This document shows positions 31,622 through 39,462 of a stretch of 46,716 bases of DNA, piece after piece (position 1 is the first letter of the stretch; the number at the start of each line of letters is the position of its first letter). Source of the DNA: Bacteriovoracaceae bacterium. GTDB taxonomy: Bacteria > Bdellovibrionota > Bacteriovoracia > Bacteriovoracales > Bacteriovoracaceae. Made by a program: the position numbers and the translations under genes. The DNA lies in NCBI GenBank assembly GCA_017858255.1, contig JAFMBV010000020.1, forward strand, positions 1 through 46,716, in the 5' to 3' direction. The notes under the pieces were generated by a model. The model worked only from the letters and a program-made list of their open reading frames with translations. It ran no database searches and was not told the origin of the DNA.

Positions 31622-32523
31622 TTTTTTAAACTAAAATTTATTCCAGAGTTTGTGGCCATGTTCTTAAGTGTATAGTTCATGGCCTTAAAATTTTGGGATT
31701 GAGTCTTTACTCCACTGAAGCGGCATAATTCTGAGCCCAGTTCTTTAATTTCATTCTCTTCCACTTTTATAGATTCTGCTTTTTCTAGCACTTCGGTTAC
31801 TGTGAATCCATCCTTCTCTTTTGCAATGGCATTGAGAGCGTCGAGAAAACTTCTCTTATTTTCTTTTGTTACATAAGGGAGTAAACCCTCAATCGCGCTT
31901 GAGGCCTCATATCCTGAGAGCTCCTCACTTGCCCTAAGAACTTCATTAAAAATGGCCGGTTCCTTATTGTAGAGACTCATAAGGTTCTTGAGGGCCAGAC
32001 TACGAACTTTAGAGTTAGGAGCATCAAGAAGACCAAGGAGGTCGTCTTTAGCAAGCCAATCCTTCGTTTCCAAAAATTCAGGGTCAAGAAGCGCTATTTC
32101 TAAGACTCTTTTCATGCTTATCATGGCAACAGTATTAGAGGCATCGTAAAAACCATCCTTATCTGGCTCCTGGCCGCAACCTTCTTTAAAGCAATCCTTA
32201 AGAGTGGTGAAGGTGCTATTAAGAAACTCTCTTCCTTCTTCAGCTCCAAGTTTGGCGTCTCTTAGGTAAAAAGGAGTTTTTAATGAAGGATTAATAAAGG
32301 CCTTGTAGGCCTTTGTTTTTTGCAAATCTTTTTTGATAACTTTGGATAAGACTTGGTGAGCATGATCATTGACTAATTCTGGCAGCTCATTTGGTAAGAG
32401 GGAAGCCTCTCTACCGTTCTGGGATTCACCAATGGTAGGGTCTGGTAATTCTTGAGGGCCAAAAACGAAAAAAGCCCCCAAGCTGATTCCAATAAGAATG
32501 ATCAAGAGGGCCATTTTTTTCAT
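31609..32523 (-). CDS. Membrane-anchored exported helical protein, unknown function
   Basis: 304 residues. One N-terminal hydrophobic segment (ALLIILIGISLGAFFVFG) with no clear cleavage site, so probably an inner-membrane anchor with a periplasmic body. The body is almost entirely helical with repeated pairs such as LLDAPNSKVRSLALKNLMSL, resembling HEAT/ARM repeats used for protein contacts. Cys pair DCFKEGC. It starts 7 nt after the lytic-transglycosylase-like gene and is probably co-transcribed, so it may act with it. No family assigned. Confidence 0.6.
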   Translation of the reverse strand: MKKMALLIILIGISLGAFFVFGPQELPDPTIGESQNGREASLLPNELPELVNDHAHQVLSKVIKKDLQKTKAYKAFINPSLKTPFYLRDAKLGAEEGREFLNSTFTTLKDCFKEGCGQEPDKDGFYDASNTVAMISMKRVLEIALLDPEFLETKDWLAKDDLLGLLDAPNSKVRSLALKNLMSLYNKEPAIFNEVLRASEELSGYEASSAIEGLLPYVTKENKRSFLDALNAIAKEKDGFTVTEVLEKAESIKVEENEIKELGSELCRFSGVKTQSQNFKAMNYTLKNMATNSGINFSLKNHCP

Positions 32524-32530
32524 TTTGAAA

Positions 32531-33523
32531 TTACTCTCCTAAAATACTTTTTAGATAAGTTCTGTTGTTTGTTTTGTTTTCAAAGTTAGAGATTGCCTCA
32601 TCTACTGCACTTTTGACAGTTCCTGTAAGCTTAATCTCGCCTTCTTTATTGAAACCAAAAATTCCACCATTATTTAGAGCAAGTGTTTTCGTGAGGTTTT
32701 CATTAAAGCCCTTGTCTTTGCCTTTATGAGCACTCTCTGGATCACTAAAGCGGCACAATTGGCTTGGGCCACCGTTATAGGCTGACCAGGATCCACGTAC
32801 GATTTTTTTGTAATCAATTTCACCTGTGCTTTTAGAAAAACAACCTAATGCTTCATAATCTCTAAAAGCTTTACGATAACGTCTCATTATATAGGTTAGT
32901 CCATAACGAACCGTTGAGCGAACAGAAGCGTACTTAACTTCTTTTAAAAATTCTTCATAATGCCAAAGGGCGCTTAGTTGCATGATACCAACATCGCTTC
33001 CATCTGAACCACCAACGATTAGCTGACGATACACTCTCTCTCCCGTTAGTTTTGAACAGGGAACTAGAAAGCCATTGTTTGGGTCTCTAGCGAGGCCGCG
33101 GTCATTGAGGGCCATTTTAAAGTGTTTCTTTGCCTTATTTGAAGAAATGCCATCTCCTAAAGAGCGCTTATCACGACAATAGTTATCTTTGGCCTTTACC
33201 TCTCTAAAGTGAATTAGGAGACCCTCTTGATTAGGAACCGTTAGTGCCAAGGCGATAAAGGCATAGTAGGCTTGTGTGTTGCCTTCATTAAGAAATCTCT
33301 TACCCTGACGGTGGGCCTCTTCTAAGAGAATTGTTGTGAGTTCATTTCCATAGCCATCTTTATCCTTAGTCTTTTGACGATAAATGGGACCATTAATTCC
33401 TGCATTTGGATTGATGGTGGCCATAACGTTTTCAAGAAGGTTCGAGAATACGCCTGCTTGGGATTGCATACTTAAAAGTAGCGTTACTGAGCAAATTGAT
33501 TTCTTAATTAGTGATGTCTTCAT
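32531..33523 (-). CDS. Exported lytic-transglycosylase-like protein
   Basis: 330 residues with a signal peptide (about 1-23, ending SMQSQA). The lysozyme/SLT-like core shows a candidate catalytic Glu (VPNQEGLL, E100), SDVGIMQLS (176-184) like the family's G-x-M-Q element, and SAYNGGP (247-253), the hallmark AYNxGP of lytic transglycosylases. The spacing between them is longer than in classical Slt domains, so it is a divergent member. Such enzymes cleave the MurNAc-GlcNAc bond, giving 1,6-anhydro ends. It heads a two-gene unit and is divergent from dacB across 200 nt. Confidence 0.7.
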   Translation of the reverse strand: MKTSLIKKSICSVTLLLSMQSQAGVFSNLLENVMATINPNAGINGPIYRQKTKDKDGYGNELTTILLEEAHRQGKRFLNEGNTQAYYAFIALALTVPNQEGLLIHFREVKAKDNYCRDKRSLGDGISSNKAKKHFKMALNDRGLARDPNNGFLVPCSKLTGERVYRQLIVGGSDGSDVGIMQLSALWHYEEFLKEVKYASVRSTVRYGLTYIMRRYRKAFRDYEALGCFSKSTGEIDYKKIVRGSWSAYNGGPSQLCRFSDPESAHKGKDKGFNENLTKTLALNNGGIFGFNKEGEIKLTGTVKSAVDEAISNFENKTNNRTYLKSILGE

Positions 33524-33600
33524 ATTTTCTCCAAAATATAGTCAACGGGTCTTTAGGTTTTCCTACATTTAACACCCCTTAAAATCCTGTGCAACGCAGC

Positions 33601-33675
33601 ATGAAAAAAGGACAGTCTGTAAAAAATAAAGCACAAGGCAGGAGTTCTTGCTATGAATGTTGCTGCGCGCTATAA
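33601..33675 (+). CDS. Possible Cys-rich 24-residue leader ORF
   Basis: ATG at 33601 opens a 24-codon frame ending in CYECCCAL and a TAA. No good ribosome site. It overlaps the next small ORF by 23 nt in another phase. The dense Cys cluster is unusual for random sequence, but coding status is unproven. Confidence 0.2.
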   Translation: MKKGQSVKNKAQGRSSCYECCCAL

Positions 33676-33718
33676 CGCCCCCATTCGAGTTTTAGTTAAA
33701 GATAAAAGTACGACCTAA
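33653..33718 (+). CDS. Possible 21-residue leader peptide before dacB
   Basis: ATG at 33653 has AGGAG eight nt upstream and encodes 21 residues ending VLVKDKSTT. Its TAA stop (33716-33718) is 9 nt before the dacB ATG and overlaps the dacB ribosome site (AAGGG). Translation of this ORF would therefore control or be coupled to dacB initiation. Confidence 0.35.
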   Translation: MNVAARYNAPIRVLVKDKSTT

Positions 33719-33727
33719 GGGATTGAA

Positions 33728-35041
33728 ATGACACACTTCTTTCATCGATTTACTGCCATTCGTCTGGTTCTCGCTATGGGCCTATTGTGGGTGCCCACGC
33801 TGAAGGCCGAGCATCTCGTGCCGAAATTTGTTCAGTTAAACAAAGACTTTAATATTGAAGCGAAAAATCAAAGTTTTTGTTACCTCGACAGTACTGGTGA
33901 GGTTCAAGGACACAATAAATATAAGAGGGTCACGACCGCTTCTGTTTCCAAGCTTATTACTAGCCTTTGGGCGATCGAAGAGCTTGGCACTGGCCATCGT
34001 TATGAAACCAAATTCTTTCTTAAAGGAAAGAAGCTTCATATCAGTGGATCCCTTGATCCTGTATTTTCTAAAAGGAAACTCTTCTTTTTATTGGCCCAAT
34101 TAAACCTTCATGGGGTGAGTGAGCTTGAAGAAATAACTTTTAATAATCAACTGCGCGTTTATAGCAAGGCCGAAAACTATATCGGAGAAGTTTTAAATAT
34201 TACGGAGTCCAGAACAGCTGCAAACCTAAAAGATTTTTGGAATACAACCAAGTGGGAAAAACTAAAGCCAGCTTATCAACAATTTGTAGCGCAAACACCT
34301 CTCTCTTTAAGAGAGCATCTTTCCATTCCTGATTCATGGGAGCAGTTAAATTTAAAAGTAGGGAAGGTCTACTCAGTAGAGAAGAACCCTTTGGGTAATG
34401 AAGGCCTCGTTCATCTTTCTCCCATTTTGGAGCGCTACCTCAAGTTTATGAACATTGTTAGTAACAATTATATTGCAGATCAAGTCTTTGATAAACTTGG
34501 TGGTGAGCTAGGTTTTGATAAGTACTTTCAAAAGATTAAATCGGACTTAGGAAGTGAGATCATCGGCAATGAAGCTGGCAATGAACCAATTGTTAAAATG
34601 TTCACTGGTTCAGGCCTAAACACTACAAAGGAAGGAGCAAGAGTTGATAACTATGCTACTTGTGCTGTCGCTGTTGGACTTATTGAACGTCTTGATAATC
34701 TTTTAGATAATGCAGGAGTTGCTATTCAAAAGCTTGTGGCAGTGCCTGGAACTGATGGGGGTACCTTTCGTAAACGACTAAAGTCACCCCGTCTTAATAG
34801 AACCTTCGTGGCAAAAACGGGGACTCTTTATCACACGTCTGCTCTGGCAGGAATTCTCTATGGTGCGAATAGTAGGGTAACATTTGGAATTTTTCATCAA
34901 CTAACAGGATGGAAAGGTAATGCAAAAGTCGTCCAAAATAAAACGCTGGAATCCTTATGGGAAGCCTATGCGCCTAAAGAGAAATTTGAATACCTCCCAG
35001 AGAAATTCTTCCCTGCGGATACACCCCTGGCACCTCTTTAA
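33728..35041 (+). CDS. dacB: PBP4-type D-Ala-D-Ala carboxypeptidase/endopeptidase
   Basis: 437 residues; signal peptide cut near LKA/EH (residue 27). Peptidase S13 motifs are in place: SVSK (Ser72 nucleophile, Lys75), SNN (245-247), KTG (363-365), plus SGSLDP near 107-112 and the GSGLN segment (294-298). Slightly shorter than E. coli PBP4 (477). It cleaves D-Ala-mDAP crosslinks or terminal D-Ala in the periplasm. In Bdellovibrio two PBP4s (Bd0816, Bd3459) loosen the prey wall so the prey rounds up. Ten nt downstream begins an ankyrin gene, the same pairing as Bd3459-Bd3460. A housekeeping role is possible too. Confidence 0.93.
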   Translation: MTHFFHRFTAIRLVLAMGLLWVPTLKAEHLVPKFVQLNKDFNIEAKNQSFCYLDSTGEVQGHNKYKRVTTASVSKLITSLWAIEELGTGHRYETKFFLKGKKLHISGSLDPVFSKRKLFFLLAQLNLHGVSELEEITFNNQLRVYSKAENYIGEVLNITESRTAANLKDFWNTTKWEKLKPAYQQFVAQTPLSLREHLSIPDSWEQLNLKVGKVYSVEKNPLGNEGLVHLSPILERYLKFMNIVSNNYIADQVFDKLGGELGFDKYFQKIKSDLGSEIIGNEAGNEPIVKMFTGSGLNTTKEGARVDNYATCAVAVGLIERLDNLLDNAGVAIQKLVAVPGTDGGTFRKRLKSPRLNRTFVAKTGTLYHTSALAGILYGANSRVTFGIFHQLTGWKGNAKVVQNKTLESLWEAYAPKEKFEYLPEKFFPADTPLAPL

Positions 35042-35050
35042 TAGGCGGAT

Positions 35051-35893
35051 ATGAGTAAAATGGTAAAAAATCTATTTCTCGTTCTTTTTCTTCTTGGGGT
35101 TGTCTTGTATTTAAAAGATGACTCTGAGGTTCAAAATGGCCTAGTGAAGAATCTTACTCCAAGTATTCTTTCCGGTGTCGTAAAAGATTCTATTTCATCT
35201 CAGGATGCAGCCGTTAAAAAAGTTACGAATCAAAAAATTAGTGAAAGTGAGGAAGAAGATTCTGATGAAATTGATACGGAGATCCATGATGAATCGGCCT
35301 TAAAAAAGCATGGAGTAAACCGTATGATGTTAATGGCCTTTCACGATAAGGGTGAGCATTTTAAAGAGGCCATGGAGCAGTTGAGTCGTGATTCAAAAAT
35401 TACACTGCCTAAACTGAGAGATGATGAAGGAGCAGGGCTTATCCATTGGGCGGTAATGGGGAATTGTTTAAGCTGTTTAAGTATTCTTTTAAAAGAAGGT
35501 CATAATGTTAATTTAGCAAACGTAAGAGGCGAGACTCCGCTCGTTTTTGCCGTAGGGGCGGGAGACTTTGAGGCCACAGAGCTGTTGCTTAAAAGTGGTG
35601 CTAACCCCAATCATTCATTCAATAAAGCTGGTTATACCTTATTAATGGACTCTTCTTTTGAAGGTAATATAGAGGTTTCTAAAGCTCTTCTATCGGCCAA
35701 GGCTTCAGTCAACCTACAAGATAAGGATGGCAAAAGTGCACTTCATTACGCTGCCAAAGAGGGCCATAGAGAGCTAATTAGTCTACTTTTGGAAAAGGGA
35801 GCTAATCCCAAGTTAAAGGACCTTCGTGGTAAAAGGCCTCTAGATTATGCACTTGATTATCATGATCGAAGCATTGAAAAATCCTTTCAGTAA
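35051..35893 (+). CDS. Membrane-anchored ankyrin-repeat protein, probable DacB immunity protein
   Basis: 280 residues: an N-terminal hydrophobic anchor (about 6-21, NLFLVLFLLGVVLYL), an acidic, probably disordered linker (about 22-120) and five ankyrin repeats (about 123-280) with phrases such as RGETPLVFAVGAGDFEATEL and GKSALHYAAKEGHRELISL. The anchor places the repeats in the periplasm. In Bdellovibrio the periplasmic ankyrin protein Bd3460 binds and blocks the PBP4s until they are delivered to prey; without it the predator rounds itself up. The gene order here suggests the same job; direct homology to Bd3460 was not tested. Confidence 0.88.
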   Translation: MSKMVKNLFLVLFLLGVVLYLKDDSEVQNGLVKNLTPSILSGVVKDSISSQDAAVKKVTNQKISESEEEDSDEIDTEIHDESALKKHGVNRMMLMAFHDKGEHFKEAMEQLSRDSKITLPKLRDDEGAGLIHWAVMGNCLSCLSILLKEGHNVNLANVRGETPLVFAVGAGDFEATELLLKSGANPNHSFNKAGYTLLMDSSFEGNIEVSKALLSAKASVNLQDKDGKSALHYAAKEGHRELISLLLEKGANPKLKDLRGKRPLDYALDYHDRSIEKSFQ

Positions 35894-36049
35894 TAACTTT
35901 CAAAGAACCCATTAAAAGTAGGTTTCATCCCTTTTTCTTGACCAAAAAACTGGCTTAAAGGGGTGATTTTTTTTCCTTAGGTTGCGATGCGTTAACCCCT
36001 CTTTTATCATAGTTGTTAAATGGCAAAGAATTAGGACCCAGGAGGGGTT

Positions 36050-37069
36050 ATGAAAACCGCTTTCTCGACCAGGCTGGTCGCTTGTATATTTTTAATCGTC
36101 TTCTTTATTTCATGTGAACAACAGGAAGTTTCAAGTGTTTCCTTGATTGGTGATTCGGAAAACTCAATCGCTTATATAGGTGAAGAAACTAACTTCAGTG
36201 GAACAGTGGCGGGACAAATTGAGTCTATCGAAGTTTATCTAGACGATTCGATCTTAGAAACAATCAGTGTAGAAAGTGGGAAATTCTCTTTTTCAGAAAG
36301 TTTTTTAGAATTGGGCCCACATAAAATGGTTCTGAAAGGAATGAATGCTGGTGGTGAGTCCCTGGCAGAAGCGAACTATAGAGTCTTGGTTGTAGAGAGA
36401 TCAGATGTTGACCATGGAATGTTTGATTTTGGTTTTCCGGAACATATTGGAGAGGCAGCTCGAGATTTATGGGCGACCTATTATTACCTCCCTGAGGTAT
36501 CTTCTTTAAACTCCGGATATCCCCTAAGGAATATGTCTGGAAGCTCTCTAGGCCCAGTTCTAAGCCTTAAGAACTGGTGTTTTGCAGCGATGGAAGGATC
36601 TGTCAGAGTGATTGACTCAAATGGGACAGGCGTTACTTATAACTATGCTGGAACAGCTGATGGTTATGAAGTTGATTGCAAGAAGTTCTTTTCATGGAAT
36701 GTCTCTCGTACCAAGTTTAGAATCGCGAGAGGGCAGTATGGGGATGGAGTCAGAAGGTATAAATTAATTCCTTATCGAACTATTGCGGTTGATCGCACAA
36801 GAATTCCTTACGGTTCAATCGTCTACATTCCTGAGGCCCGAGGTAACGAGATCACACTTCCCGATGGAACCAAAGAAATACATGATGGTTACTTCTTTGC
36901 TGGAGATACTGGAGGGGCGATAAAAGGCACGCATATTGATGTTTACATCGGAGTGGCCAAGAAAAATCCCTTCTCTTGGGTCAAATCGACGGCCAGCCGA
37001 ACCTTTAAGGCCTATGTTGTTGAAGATGAGGTCATTAAAGAAAAGTTAACAAATATCCATTTAAAGTAA
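36050..37069 (+). CDS. Lipoprotein with Ig-like and 3D domains
   Basis: 339 residues. Lipobox F-I-S-C (C24). An Ig/BIG-like beta region (about 35-115, AYIGEETNFSGTV, HKMVLKGMNAGG) is followed by a 3D domain (about 235-315): IAVDRTRIPYGSIVYIPEA and AGDTGGAIKGTHIDVYIG hold the three Asp. 3D domains are the catalytic beta-barrel parts of MltA-type and related lytic transglycosylases and cell-wall proteins. Likely acts on glycan strands from a membrane anchor. AGGAGG precedes the ATG. A bidirectional terminator follows. Confidence 0.83.
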   Translation: MKTAFSTRLVACIFLIVFFISCEQQEVSSVSLIGDSENSIAYIGEETNFSGTVAGQIESIEVYLDDSILETISVESGKFSFSESFLELGPHKMVLKGMNAGGESLAEANYRVLVVERSDVDHGMFDFGFPEHIGEAARDLWATYYYLPEVSSLNSGYPLRNMSGSSLGPVLSLKNWCFAAMEGSVRVIDSNGTGVTYNYAGTADGYEVDCKKFFSWNVSRTKFRIARGQYGDGVRRYKLIPYRTIAVDRTRIPYGSIVYIPEARGNEITLPDGTKEIHDGYFFAGDTGGAIKGTHIDVYIGVAKKNPFSWVKSTASRTFKAYVVEDEVIKEKLTNIHLK

Positions 37070-37074
37070 AAAAA

Positions 37075-37102
37075 GAAAGCCGCGTAAAGCGGCTTTTTTT
37101 TT
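37075..37102. terminator. Bidirectional terminator
   Basis: AAGCCGC (37077-37083) / GCGGCTT (37089-37095) with GTAAA loop, T-run to 37102 on the plus strand and an equivalent run on the minus strand. It closes both the 3D lipoprotein gene and the convergent L,D-transpeptidase gene, whose stop codon lies inside the T-run. Confidence 0.92.
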
Positions 37103-38336
37103 AATGAACCCACCACTTATAGACGCGGTCTTTTATGCCACGAGTTCGTTGGCCATCTTTCATACACTTTTCAAACTCTTTCTCTAGCTTTCTTTTTTCT
37201 CTTCTAGTCTCAGCTTCTTCGTAAGGATTTTCCTCGTAACAAGCAAGGCGTTTTTGGTTGGCCCTTTCTCTCTTTCGCCAATCCATATCGTAGTTAAACA
37301 ACTCATGATGAGTATCACCTGAGCGATCTAACAGAAGGCTTACAGGAGCAGAGCTTTCCCAGTCCTTTGTTGTTTGAACTAAATCATCTCTATCAAGAAT
37401 CCAACGTGGATTACTAGAAGACCCTGCATTGAGTACCTTTTTGTAAGGCTTATTCTTTTTAGGAAAAGGGTGATCTGTAATATCCTCAGTAGAGAATTTA
37501 ACATTTATACTGAGGTGACGATGAGGACCAGCTTTTAAAAGGTCATGCATCATCATAAGGTCAGGAAGTTGCATTCTCATACAACCATGGCTATCAAAGG
37601 CACGAATAAAGGTATCGAGGTTTGGTTGAGCATGAAAACCAATCGCTGTATGACCTTTTGTTGTATTCTTGTCTGTTGTTATTCTTAAAAATGGTTTGCC
37701 AGCGAAATATCTAGGCTTCTTTCTTTCAGAGATCGCTGTCCATTGGTCAAGAAAAGCATTTTCAAAACGAGGAGTAAGAAGGGTAACTTCATCGTTTAAG
37801 ACTTTCTCATCAAAAGAACCAACACCAAGAGGGAAGACCATAATTAAGGCACTTAGGTTATCTCTAACAATGAGTTTTCTCTCTATAAGGCTTACATTTA
37901 GGTCAAAAAGAGTCTCATTAAGATTAATGACATTTTCCACCTGAACGCTAAAGTTTTTTCCATCAAAAAAGGCATTGGCCTGTATAAAGACGTGGCCATT
38001 ACCACTCTCTTTTTTACCAAAAGCCGTTATTGGCAGTACGTAACCACCAGGCCCCTTTTTAGGGTAATCGTGAAGAAAGAGGTTTAGAGTTTCTTCAAGT
38101 TGGTGCTCTTCGCCTACGAAACGATCCCATTTATCTTGAAGCTCTTCCACATCTTTCTCTGAAAGCCCTGGAATGGCACTGGTATATTTGGCAAAGTCCA
38201 ATAAGCGCACGCCTATGGTTTTATTCATAAGGTCTTCGCTTAAGTTAATATTTCGGTAAAGTTGGGCATTTGCTCCAAAACTAAAAATCATGGCCAAGAT
38301 GACCAATGCCCACGGACGAGTTTTCGGTGTCCCCAT
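37101..38336 (-). CDS. Exported L,D-transpeptidase (YkuD family)
   Basis: 411 residues; signal peptide ending FGANA (about residue 24). The YkuD catalytic core is GFHAQPNL (H235) and SHGCMRM (249-255, Cys252 nucleophile). An N-terminal 200-residue region contains a beta-rich LIVRDNLSALIMVFPLGVG stretch, and a charged coiled tail (about 340-411) ends in WKRERAN-like basic/acidic helices. L,D-transpeptidases make mDAP-mDAP crosslinks or attach proteins or D-amino acids to peptidoglycan. In Bdellovibrio, LDTs have been tied to strengthening the prey wall. Transcribed from its own promoter at 38418-38445. Confidence 0.9.
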   Translation of the reverse strand: MGTPKTRPWALVILAMIFSFGANAQLYRNINLSEDLMNKTIGVRLLDFAKYTSAIPGLSEKDVEELQDKWDRFVGEEHQLEETLNLFLHDYPKKGPGGYVLPITAFGKKESGNGHVFIQANAFFDGKNFSVQVENVINLNETLFDLNVSLIERKLIVRDNLSALIMVFPLGVGSFDEKVLNDEVTLLTPRFENAFLDQWTAISERKKPRYFAGKPFLRITTDKNTTKGHTAIGFHAQPNLDTFIRAFDSHGCMRMQLPDLMMMHDLLKAGPHRHLSINVKFSTEDITDHPFPKKNKPYKKVLNAGSSSNPRWILDRDDLVQTTKDWESSAPVSLLLDRSGDTHHELFNYDMDWRKRERANQKRLACYEENPYEEAETRREKRKLEKEFEKCMKDGQRTRGIKDRVYKWWVH

Positions 38337-38417
38337 GAGTTCCCCCTCATTCAGATGTGTTATATAACTGTGTGTTGGTCGGAAACTAGAATACTTTTAG
38401 ATGCTTGAACACCCTGC

Positions 38418-38445
38418 ATTATAAAAATTACCGAGATGTGTCGAA
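38418..38445 (-). promoter_or_regulatory. Promoter of the L,D-transpeptidase gene
   Basis: Minus strand TTCGAC (38440-38445), 16-nt spacer, perfect TATAAT (38418-38423). The start would be near 38411, giving a 75-nt leader. Confidence 0.65.
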
Positions 38446-38475
38446 CAATAAATTTAATTCAACCCTAATAAACTC

Positions 38476-38525
38476 ACCTTGATTATTAGTCTGCCCTAAT
38501 TTATATCTATTTCATTTACCTTGAT
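38476..38525 (+). repeat. Direct repeat ACCTTGAT before the LysR gene
   Basis: ACCTTGAT at 38476-38483 and 38518-38525, 42 nt apart (four helical turns), in the gap between the L,D-transpeptidase and LysR genes. Such phased repeats could be binding sites for the LysR protein. Confidence 0.35.
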
Positions 38526-38551
38526 AAATATAAAAATAAATAGAGGGTCAA

Positions 38552-39460
38552 ATGATTGAAACGAGCCAATTGCAAACTTTGGTGGCCGTTACCAAGGCAA
38601 AATCTTTTTCAAGGGCCGCTGAGGATCTCCATGTTACTCAATCAGCGATAAGCCAATCGATTAAAAATCTTGAACGTAAAATTGACGTTAAGCTTTTTAA
38701 GAGGTCTGGTAAAAAAGTCGTTTTAACCCAAGAGGGTGAAAAGCTTTATGCTTTGGCACAAAATTTTTTATCTCAAATGGAAGAAACCCTAGACGAGATT
38801 ACAGATGATAAGACATCAATGTCCGGTGTTGTCCGAATTGGAACACTTACGGGGATTGGTAAAAGTTGGCTTGCCCCTGAGATGCTCCAATATGCGGATG
38901 AGCACAAGGAACTTACAGTTTCCATCAATCTTGGCTTTCAAGAAAATTTAGTAAGAGAATTCGAAAATTATAGGTTAGACTTTCTCGTTTTACCTGAAGA
39001 GAGTTTACCTACGGTAGGAGAAAAGAGCCTTATAGGGGAAGAGAGGTCTGTCCTTGTTTTTCCAGATACAGCAGACTTTCAAATTACTTCAGCTATTTCA
39101 TTAGATGAACTCGCCAGTTACCCCACCATTCTTTTTCAAGAAGAGGGCGATGGTCTTTATTTGAAATGGTGTCGTGAAAAGTATGGGCAGATCCCAAAGA
39201 AAATAAATCGTAAATATATCATTAACTCTCATGGTAATATGCTTCAAGCTGTTCAGAAAGGACTTGGCGTTGCTGTTGTGCCTCTTCACGTTCTCAAACG
39301 TTCCTACTATAAAGATAAGGTGGGGAGTCTGTCGGACTTTAAGGTCTCAAACGGCAAGTTCTATGTGGTTTATCACAAAGATGCAGTTGAATTGACAAGG
39401 ATCCGCAAGACATTAGATAGACTTACAAATTCTGATAACCCTCTCAATACAGCGGAATAG
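38552..39460 (+). CDS. LysR-family transcriptional regulator
   Basis: 302 residues. N-terminal winged HTH (LQTLVAVTKAKSFSRAAEDL, VTQSAISQSIKNLERKI, VLTQEGEKLY) and a periplasmic-binding-protein-like effector domain (about 90-295; VRIGTLTGIGKSWLAPEML, VVPLHVLKRSYY). The ligand is unknown. It is divergent from the L,D-transpeptidase gene, the classical arrangement for a LysR target, and is followed after 2 nt by the nucleotidyltransferase gene. GAGGG precedes the ATG. Confidence 0.95.
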   Translation: MIETSQLQTLVAVTKAKSFSRAAEDLHVTQSAISQSIKNLERKIDVKLFKRSGKKVVLTQEGEKLYALAQNFLSQMEETLDEITDDKTSMSGVVRIGTLTGIGKSWLAPEMLQYADEHKELTVSINLGFQENLVREFENYRLDFLVLPEESLPTVGEKSLIGEERSVLVFPDTADFQITSAISLDELASYPTILFQEEGDGLYLKWCREKYGQIPKKINRKYIINSHGNMLQAVQKGLGVAVVPLHVLKRSYYKDKVGSLSDFKVSNGKFYVVYHKDAVELTRIRKTLDRLTNSDNPLNTAE

Positions 39461-39462
39461 TT

